Below are positions 1 to 5,750 of a stretch of DNA of 5,750 nt, in pieces. A program made the position numbers and the translations under genes. The stretch comes from Elusimicrobiota bacterium (GTDB lineage: Bacteria > RUG730). Position 1 is the first letter of the stretch. The number at the start of each line of letters is the position of its first letter. The notes under the pieces are model-generated. The model did no database searches. It saw only the letters and a program-made list of their open reading frames with translations, and was not told the DNA's origin. Where the stretch lies: assembly GCA_031259185.1 (NCBI GenBank), contig JAIRLV010000180.1, positions 1-5,750 on the forward strand, in the 5' to 3' direction.

Positions 1-3000
1 CTAATGTAATGAACCAAATAAAGGACAAAAATATCAAACAAAATATTGTCAGATATTTTGCAAGTCAAGGATTAATTAATGGTGCTGAATGGTATAGTAT
101 CATTAATGAAGGAAATGTAAAATTAGTAGGGATAGAAGATAAAAATTTATATTTAGAAAATTTCAATAAATTATGTAAATCTTTATGGTATAAATACGAG
201 TTACAAGAAATTTTAAGTAAATTAGAAGCAGGGTATAAAAGACTCGCAAAATATTTCTATGTAGATGAAATCAATAAACTAGATGCCATAAAAAATAAAT
301 ATGAAAACGGGAATTTGAGTTTAGGAAAATACATCGAAATATTAAAAACAGAAGCTGCAAAAGAACAAATCAATTTTGAATTAGAATTTGAAAATTTAAA
401 CGATGTATTGAGATTGAAATTGGAAGGAGAAAAATTAGAGAAAAACAAAGTTTTAATAGATTTTGAATTAGAGGGAATGTTAGAAAAATTAGCTACAAAT
501 TTAGAGAATAATGAAAGAATATCTTTAAAAGAATATAGAGAGAATAATGATATAGAGTATTATACGTATTTAAGCAATTTGTTAAAACAGAAAAACATAA
601 ATATTGCTAGAAATTATAGAAATGTAAGCGATTATTTAAATTACTTAGAAGCATTTAAAAGTATTGATGAACTAAAATTATTAGAAGAAATAGAAAACCT
701 GGAAAAATTATTAAGACAAAAAAAACTGGAAAGCCGAGGCGACGCATATAGATTTTTGAATAATTATTATAGCATAACGATGCTAAAAAAATATTTAAAT
801 AACGAAGCTAGCAATAAAGATGTAGAAGAATATGAAAGTATAGAAAAAAATTTAAAAGAAATAGAAGATTTTAGCAAAAAATTATTAGTAAAAGATTATT
901 TTGAAAATAAAGATGAATTGATAAAAGACGCAGAATCAAATATGAAAGATTTTTATGCATTAGCAGAAAAAAGAAATGAGATAATGACAAATAACATACT
1001 GAACAAAAAATACAGCAAAAGCAAAGTAAGAGCTTTAATATTGGGTGGATATCACAGCGATGGAATAAAAGGCTATCTAAAAGCAAGAGGTATTACGTAT
1101 GAGGAAATTATTCCAAATTTAGAAGGGATTAAAAATAATAGTGAAAATATATATGAAAAAAGATTATTGGAACAAGCAAAAATATTAGAAAAAATAAAAG
1201 AATTAAATTTTGGTAAAAACATAGATGAAATAAATGAAAGAAAAGAAGTTATTGATAAAAGCAAAAAATATATTGAGGAAAATAAAAACAAATTAAATTT
1301 GACGAGTATTTTTTCAATTGAAGATGTAAATATGTTTCTACAATATTATACTCCTCTTGATTTTACCCAAACTTCACAAAAAATAGCAAGTTTGTCATCT
1401 TTGACTAGGTCTGAAATTAATAATCAGGATTTTTTTGATGTCGTAATGAACGTAGCAATAAATTATGATACAGAATTGGTAGCAGCTATAAGCGATGTAG
1501 AATTGGGAAAAGAAATTTTAGGAATATTGGAAAAAGGACAAACAGAAAAACATGAAATAAAAGTTCAAAAAGAATCAGATATATTAGAAGAAGAGAAAGC
1601 AATTTTAGAAAAAAAAGCTGATGATATATCATCAGAACAATATGGGCTTATTTCATCTAATATAGATGCTATGCAAAATGCCCAAAATCTACAAAATGCA
1701 CTTGGACTGCTACCAACACTAGTTGCAGCGACAGCAAAGATAGCGAACCCTTTTTCTATGTCACACTTAAAAGGAAAAGGTGATGATATATCGCCAGAAC
1801 AACATGAACTCGTTTCATCTAATATAGACGCTATGCAAAATGCCCAAAATCCACAAAATCCACAAAATCCACAAAATCCATTTGTACTGCTACCAACACT
1901 ATTTTTTGCAGCGATAGCAAATACAGCGAACCTTTTTTCTATGTCACACTTAATGGGTAATATGAAACAATCCGATATTGTTTCTACAGACCTAAATAAA
2001 AATTCAAACCCAGTACTAAACTCATTAACAGAAGATGAAGCTAAACCGTTAGTATCAAATAACGGTAACATCTCATCAATACAAATAAGAGTAATAAAGA
2101 GTGAGTATGAAAACATTAAAAAATTATCTCGTTTTGATGTAATAGGACAATTAGATAAAAGTAGCAATTTAACTCTATATATTACAGGGGAGATGTTCGC
2201 ATTTTTTAGTATATTGAAAACTCAAAATTCCATACTATTTAATTTAACAATGAATGCGATTATAAATCATGAGATACTAGAAGAAAATTTAAGACGAACT
2301 CAAAAGAATAAAGACAAAGACTATCATGTACTAGCAATTCAGCAAGGAAAAAATGAAGAATATAGAAGTATAATTAGCTTATTAAACATTATATTATTCA
2401 ATACTACGGATATAGTAAGTAATCTAACTACCATATTTTTAAGTGCAATGGATGTAAAAACAGATATTATTGACGAAACTTCTTTGCATGTTCCTCCTAC
2501 TGATATTGTTACACCAGAAAAAGCAAAATATAATGCTGTGAAAATAGCAGATAGTTTAATACAAGAAGCTATTAATCTAACATCAAATTTAAACCTCCGT
2601 AATTCCTCCAGCTCGCCATCCAGCTCATCCAGCTCTAGTCCATCATCCAGTTTATCCAGCTCCAGCCCATCGTCCAGTTCACCATCCAGTTCATCCAGCT
2701 CTAGTCCATCGTCCAGTTCCAGCTCTAGTTTCTATAATTTCAATTTAATTGGAGAAAACGAAATAATTCAAAATATGGAAAATGAAAACTATGGAAATAA
2801 TATTAGACCTATAACATTTACAGGGAATCATTTTTATTATTTTAATGACGCTGATACCTATATTGTAGGAGATTGTGGATTATATGCAGTAAGGAGACTT
2901 TTGAGACATTTAGGTCAATTAGGTATAATACATCAAGATATATGGAGAATAAACAATAGAAATTTAAGGCGAATAATAGGCACTGCTCTTAGACATACTC

Positions 3001-5750
3001 CTTATTTTCGAGATAGAGTATGGCTTACACAAGAAGCTATTATCATATTATTAAGATATTTAGGTGTACCTCAACAATATATTAATTTTAGATATGTAGG
3101 AAATCTAGCGCAAAGTGATAAAAATGTGTTAACTGACCAAGAAATTAAAAAAATAGAAGCTCAATTTACAAGTATGGAAAAATCAAAGGACCAAATAAAA
3201 AAAACTATATCTATTGAAATAGACGAAGAACAAGAAAAAATTTTTAATAAATATATAACAATTGCAAGTGAGATTTGGTTAATCCAAAATGATGATATTG
3301 ATAATTTTAATAAAAACTTTTTAACTGCATTTAGTGAAATAAAGCAAAAAATTATAAATTTTATGGAAAAAAATGAAAATATTTATATATATTTAAATGA
3401 TAAAAATAGATTTGAAATTGTAAATATAGATAAGCAACAAGAAATATTACGATTTATCCAACCAGCCCAAAAACTACAACAATATATACTTTTGCCAGCG
3501 GAAGATATACTTATAAAAAAATCTATCATGGATATAATAAAAAGATCAGAAGCGACTAATGAAATAGAATTAAAAAATGTAAGAAAATTGTTAGAAAAAA
3601 TAAATAATTTCGAAACCTTACAAAAGTTATTATCTAAAGTTAATTTAAATTTATTGGAAATCTTATTATCAGGCCGTTCAGTAGATGCGGATATTCCTGT
3701 TACTCAAGAGGATGATGATGTAACCTCTACATCAGATTTAAATGATCAAAATTTGAAAAATTTGCAAGACTTCTTATATATTCCAAATTTTGCATTAACT
3801 CCATTAACTCCATTAACTCCATTAACTCCATCAACTCCATCAACTTCATCAACTTCATCAACTTCATCAACTTCATCAACTTCATCAACTTCATCAACTT
3901 CATCAACTTCATCAATTTCATCAATTTCATCGTTACATATAAATGAAAAAGTAAATTCTCCATCTAACAACAAGCTTATAGAGCAATGTTTAATAACTCT
4001 CATAAATAATATAGATTCAGAAAATCAAGACGATATATTTAAAATTACTAATTTAATAAATGCTTCATCTTTAAATTTGCAAATTCTACAGTTTAAAAAA
4101 AAACCTTTGCTAAAAACTCAAGATAAAAAATGTATAACAACATATTATCTAATTTTATTAGAGACCGAAATAGAAAAACGTATAAATAGCTGGAAACAAA
4201 ATGAAGTTGATGTTTTTAGAATAAGCCGTATACAATATTTTAAAGAACAAATTTTAAAACAAGCACCTCAAAATAGGATAGGTACGTTTAACCCTGAAAC
4301 AAATAATTTTACAGGATTTATACCATCAGTTAATATTACGGATACAAATGTTCTAAATAAATACACCATCTCTTTAGAAAATATTAAGAGTGTTGCAGAC
4401 AATATAAAGGCTGCTAAAGGAATGAATTTAGTTCTTTTTATGATGAATGGAGGAGTAGGATCTTATTTTGGAAGAAAAATGTACATAAGAGCATTAAGAA
4501 TTTTGTTACGCAAAATAAAAAATATTGAAAAATCAAATCGTTACGATGCAAAGAATAAAAATACTAAAATTATAAGCCTTTGGCAAGATTTTCAAAGCGG
4601 AGTATATTTAAAAAAAGAGGCTATCAAAAAATTTTTAGCTTTATATAATACTTTAAATACAAGTGATATCGTTTATGTTGACCAAAGAAAAAACATTTTA
4701 GATAAATATATTAGTGATAATCCAGATACTAATATTTTCGCTTACTTTATGTATAAAAGATACCATCGTAATGATAAGCTTAAAAGTGCCAATAAATACA
4801 GCTATACCGAATTATACGACTCTATATTGAATAACATCTTTGATAAATTAGGTGGTAAAGGTTCAGATTTGTATTTACCAATTGGAATAGATAATAATAG
4901 CGGAGGATATGAATTAGTAGGATATAAAAGTATAGTAGATATAATGCTTCAAAGAGCTATTAGAGACAAAAAAGAGTATTTCAATGATATAGCTATAAAA
5001 ATGTTAATAGGGCCGGAATCCGAAGATATGTTAGAGAAGTTATATGAGCAAGAGATAAAAGTAGAACAATCTCAAACAGATGGCACAAACAAACTAGTCG
5101 GCGTCAAATATAAAAATGCTTTAAAAGCCGAGTCAATAGTGGAAGCTAGATACCCAACAATAAAATATGACCAAAAGAATAATGAGTTTAATTTTGGTGG
5201 ACAACTGGATAGTACTTCGCACACCAGGGAGCAGGAATTAGCGCCTGGTGGACATGGTACATTGTTAGCACGCAGCATTAGGTATATTTTAGACAAAGGC
5301 AATGGCAATAAAGGAAATAGTGTAGATAATATAGATATTTTAGCTAATGAGGAGGAGGTATTAGCAATAACAAATTCGGATGCAGTAAATAGTAGTGCAG
5401 GAGCTTCATTGGCGCCTATTTCGGGTTATATGAAAAATAATAACGTCGCGATATCGGTTATAGTGGCAGAAAGAGAACATGTAGATAAAAAAGGAGGTAT
5501 AATTGGTTTTGTAAGAGGTATAGATGGACAACTCCATCCATATATTTTGGAACTAGCTCAGGCAAAAGCCTCTAACAAAGAAAAATGGTTTCAAAGTGTT
5601 GGATTAGTAGATGATGGTAGCATAAAGGATGATAGCGCAAAACAGTATTTTAATACGAATACTGTATTGATTAATGCAAACTTAATGTATAATTTAATTA
5701 CTAGATTGATAGGAATATTAGGCGAAGATGCGGTAGCGGCATTACAATTA
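1..5750 (+). CDS. Giant multidomain protein, internal fragment (at least 1916 residues; UDP-sugar pyrophosphorylase-like and cysteine-peptidase-like domains)
   Basis: An uninterrupted reading frame runs through the whole window; the first complete codon is at position 3 and the last ends at 5750. Start and stop both lie outside. The first in-frame ATG (positions 9-11) has no visible upstream room for a ribosome binding site, so I do not call it as the start. Codons are strongly AT-biased (ATA, AGA, TTA, AAA, GAA), and Trp is always TGG. Visible parts in order: a charged helical N-terminal region, a helical module with a GGYHSDG motif, a duplicated 50/57-residue block, a Ser/Pro linker, a GDCG-containing cysteine-peptidase-like domain, a Thr/Ser/Pro repeat linker, and a UDP-sugar pyrophosphorylase-like domain cut off by the right edge. 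I count only four Cys in 1916 residues. Regions 3-659, 1131-1619, 1953-2603, 3507-3794 and 3930-4349 match nothing I recognise. Function of the whole protein is unknown; an effector or surface protein is inferred from architecture only. Confidence 0.95.
660..1130 (+). other. Protein domain: helical module ending in a GGYHSDG motif
   Basis: Residues about 220-376. Predicted mostly helical and rich in Lys, Glu and Leu (for example SIDELKLLEEIENLEKLLRQ). A segment FYALAEKRNEIMTNNIL follows from residue 317. A hydrophobic strand then leads into GGYHSDGIKGYLKARGITY at residues 348-366, followed by EEIIPNLEG. From memory, the same order (helical repeat, FY-x-LA-x-x-R, then a hydrophobic strand with GG-F/Y-H-T/S-x-G-I, LK-x-x-GISY, P) recurs in large hypothetical proteins of Elusimicrobiota and Omnitrophota. 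I know no function for it. The strand-GGxH-helix-strand pattern looks like a small alpha/beta fold, with His351 as a conserved polar candidate. The link to those phyla is recollection and unverified; the motif itself is read directly. Confidence 0.5.
1500..1619 (+). other. Protein segment: charged helix, possible coiled coil
   Basis: Residues 500-539 are dominated by Glu, Lys, Ile and Leu with regularly spaced hydrophobics and no Pro. This fits a helical stalk or coiled coil just before the duplicated block. Heptad register was judged by eye only. Confidence 0.45.
1620..1952 (+). repeat. Two tandem diverged copies of a 50/57-residue coding block
   Basis: Copy 1 spans 1620-1769 (150 bp, residues 540-589) and copy 2 spans 1782-1952 (171 bp, residues 594-650), separated by 12 bp. 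Both start with DDIS-S/P-EQ, continue with SSNIDAMQNAQN, then LLPTL, an Ala/Thr-rich hydrophobic stretch and a closing FSMSHL. The DNA is also closely similar, so the duplication looks fairly recent. Copy 2 is seven codons longer, mostly because of the QNP expansion at 1845-1880, plus an extended hydrophobic segment (LLPTLFFAAIANTANLF). That segment is hydrophobic enough to be a membrane-associated or buried helix; copy 1 has a Lys in the same place. The unit is in frame with the gene and is not recognised as a known domain. Confidence 0.9.
1845..1880 (+). repeat. Four perfect 9-bp units (CAAAATCCA) encoding QNP
   Basis: Four exact head-to-tail copies of CAAAATCCA follow the sequence for QNA inside copy 2 of the larger duplication. 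Copy 1 has QNLQNA in the equivalent place. The 9-bp period keeps the frame, so copy-number change by strand slippage would add or remove QNP triplets without disrupting the protein. Confidence 0.9.
2604..2729 (+). repeat. Ser/Pro low-complexity linker (42 codons, 36 Ser)
   Basis: Residues 868-909 are 36 Ser, 5 Pro and 1 Leu. The DNA is built from drifting hexamers of the TCCAGC/TCCAGT type, with a longer near-repeat (CATCCAGYTCATCCAGCTCTAGTCCATC; first copy near 2618, second near 2681). All six Ser codons occur. G+C is clearly higher than in the flanks, where TCC and AGC are rare. It sits directly before the GDCG domain and is most simply a flexible, disordered interdomain linker, possibly a target for O-linked modification (inference). 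Confidence 0.9.
2808..3506 (+). other. Protein domain: papain-fold cysteine-peptidase-like (C39- or OTU-like), possibly inactive
   Basis: Residues about 936-1168. The anchor is GDCGLYAVRRLLRHLG at residues 956-971, with Cys958 at the start of a predicted helix. The spacing from Cys to the final Gly equals that of the DCG motif in C39 peptidases. A second block, WLTQEAIIILLRYLGV from residue 1007, resembles the WLxxxxIxxLAxxLxI segment of OTU-like proteins. After a charged helical insertion of about 90 residues (1035-1126) comes IYIYLNDKNRFEIV (from 1127) and then LQQYILLPAED (from 1158). In OTU-like proteins the corresponding end usually carries the catalytic His in an HY or HF pair; here a Gln precedes Tyr1161. 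I see no His between residue about 995 and 1300. Loss of the His, or a wrong alignment, are both possible. Cysteine-peptidase relatedness is tentative and the exact family is undecided. Confidence 0.4.
3795..3929 (+). repeat. In-frame 9-bp minisatellite, 15 units, Thr/Ser/Pro linker
   Basis: Fifteen head-to-tail 9-bp units encode residues 1265-1309. The units change in order along the array: four TTAACTCCA (LTP), one TCAACTCCA (STP), eight TCAACTTCA (STS), two TCAATTTCA (SIS). It links the cysteine-peptidase-like part to the C-terminal half and, like the Ser/Pro tract, is probably disordered. The period of three codons means slippage would change linker length while keeping the frame. Antisense translation gives meaningless MKL and DEV runs. 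Confidence 0.95.
4350..5750 (+). other. Protein domain: UDP-sugar pyrophosphorylase-like (UGPase/UAP family), C-terminus outside window
   Basis: Residues about 1450 to beyond 1916. The family transfers UMP from UTP to a sugar 1-phosphate. Its motifs appear here in the correct order. NLVLFMMNGGVGSYFG (from 1475) stands for the nucleotide-binding loop, family form L-N-G-G-L-G-T-x-x-G. KGSDLYLPI (from 1619) may stand for the PKG/PKS segment. IAIKMLIGPESEDMLEKLY (from 1665) stands for the VxxLMxSxxT segment. EARYPTI precedes APGGHGTLL (1747-1755), like PPGHGDIY. ITNSDAV (1789-1795) resembles SNIDNLG. DKKGGIIG (from 1828) resembles the KGGTL segment. ILELAQ (to 1853) resembles LLEIAQVP. FNTNTVLIN (1883-1891) resembles FNTNNLWVN. 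Odd points: the loop has Ser-Tyr-Phe where the family has Thr-x-Met/Leu, and about 125 residues (about 1493-1616) are inserted between loop and the next motif. It may bind a uridine nucleotide; activity is uncertain. GalU-type enzymes are a different family. Confidence 0.75.

Noticed and set aside
9-11. ATG as possible gene start
   Set aside because: The frame is open to the left edge and there is too little upstream sequence to see a ribosome binding site or stop; treating the gene as partial is safer.
257-1291. Short minus-strand frames rich in Phe, Leu and Ser
   Set aside because: These are shadows of Lys/Glu/Asn-rich helical coding sequence on the + strand and only look like membrane proteins because of that composition.
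1565-2167. Minus-strand open frame of 200 codons
   Set aside because: It lies fully antisense to the long + frame, its repeats (FCGFCGFCGF-type) are just the reverse reading of the QNP units, and it shows no recognisable domain or plausible codon use.
3795-3929. CRISPR-like array
   Set aside because: Units are 9 bp with no spacers and are in frame with the protein; this is a coding minisatellite.
3727-4003. Two minus-strand frames with MKL or DEV repeats
   Set aside because: Both are reverse-strand readings of the 9-bp minisatellite; a simple repeat without stops opens frames by itself.
5222-5250. 7-bp inverted repeat CACCAGG/CCTGGTG with a 15-base spacer, as a terminator
   Set aside because: It lies inside the reading frame at the conserved PGGHG motif, has no following T tract, and is short enough to be chance.
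5072-5308. Minus-strand 78-codon frame
   Set aside because: It is antisense to the PGGHG region of the UGPase-like domain, which has clear family motifs in the + frame.
1-5750. Mycoplasma/Spiroplasma genetic code (TGA as Trp)
   Set aside because: No in-frame TGA occurs in 1916 codons, while Trp is encoded by TGG each time I see it.

Overview
The whole window is the inside of one very large protein-coding gene on the + strand. Reading codons that begin at positions divisible by three, starting with the first complete codon at position 3, I find no stop codon up to position 5750. That gives at least 1916 codons with neither the true start nor the stop in view. There is no intergenic space, RNA gene, promoter, terminator or mobile element. 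Residue numbers below count the codon at position 3 as residue 1, so residue n starts at base 3n.

Organism. The DNA is very AT-rich (roughly a quarter to 30% G+C by eye), with heavy use of ATA for Ile, AGA for Arg and TTA for Leu. All Trp codons I see are TGG and no in-frame TGA occurs, which argues against the Mycoplasma/Spiroplasma code. One N-terminal module (residues about 220-376) matches a pattern I recall from large uncharacterised proteins of Elusimicrobiota and Omnitrophota. An AT-rich, perhaps host-associated member of those groups is therefore my best guess. Other AT-rich intracellular bacteria, or even an AT-rich giant virus, cannot be excluded.

Layout from N to C. (1) Residues 1-219: helical, charged, not recognised. 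(2) About 220-376: helical module ending in a strand-turn motif GGYHSDG. (3) About 377-539: more charged helix. (4) 540-650: two tandem copies of a 50/57-residue block, the second carrying four extra-looking QNP triplets. (5) 651-867: unrecognised. (6) 868-909: a Ser/Pro linker. (7) About 936-1168: a domain with a GDCG motif, resembling the start of a papain-fold cysteine peptidase (C39- or OTU-like), possibly without its catalytic His. (8) 1265-1309: a second low-complexity linker encoded by fifteen 9-bp repeats. (9) About 1310-1449: unrecognised helical region. (10) About 1450 to beyond 1916: a domain of the eukaryotic-type UDP-sugar pyrophosphorylase family (UGPase/UAP family, distinct from bacterial GalU), recognised from several family motifs in the right order.

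How the parts may work together. A long helical stalk, flexible low-complexity linkers, a cysteine-peptidase-like domain and a nucleotidyltransferase-fold domain on one chain suggest a multidomain effector, toxin or surface protein rather than a housekeeping sugar-activating enzyme. That is inference. No secretion signal or neighbour gene is visible to support it.
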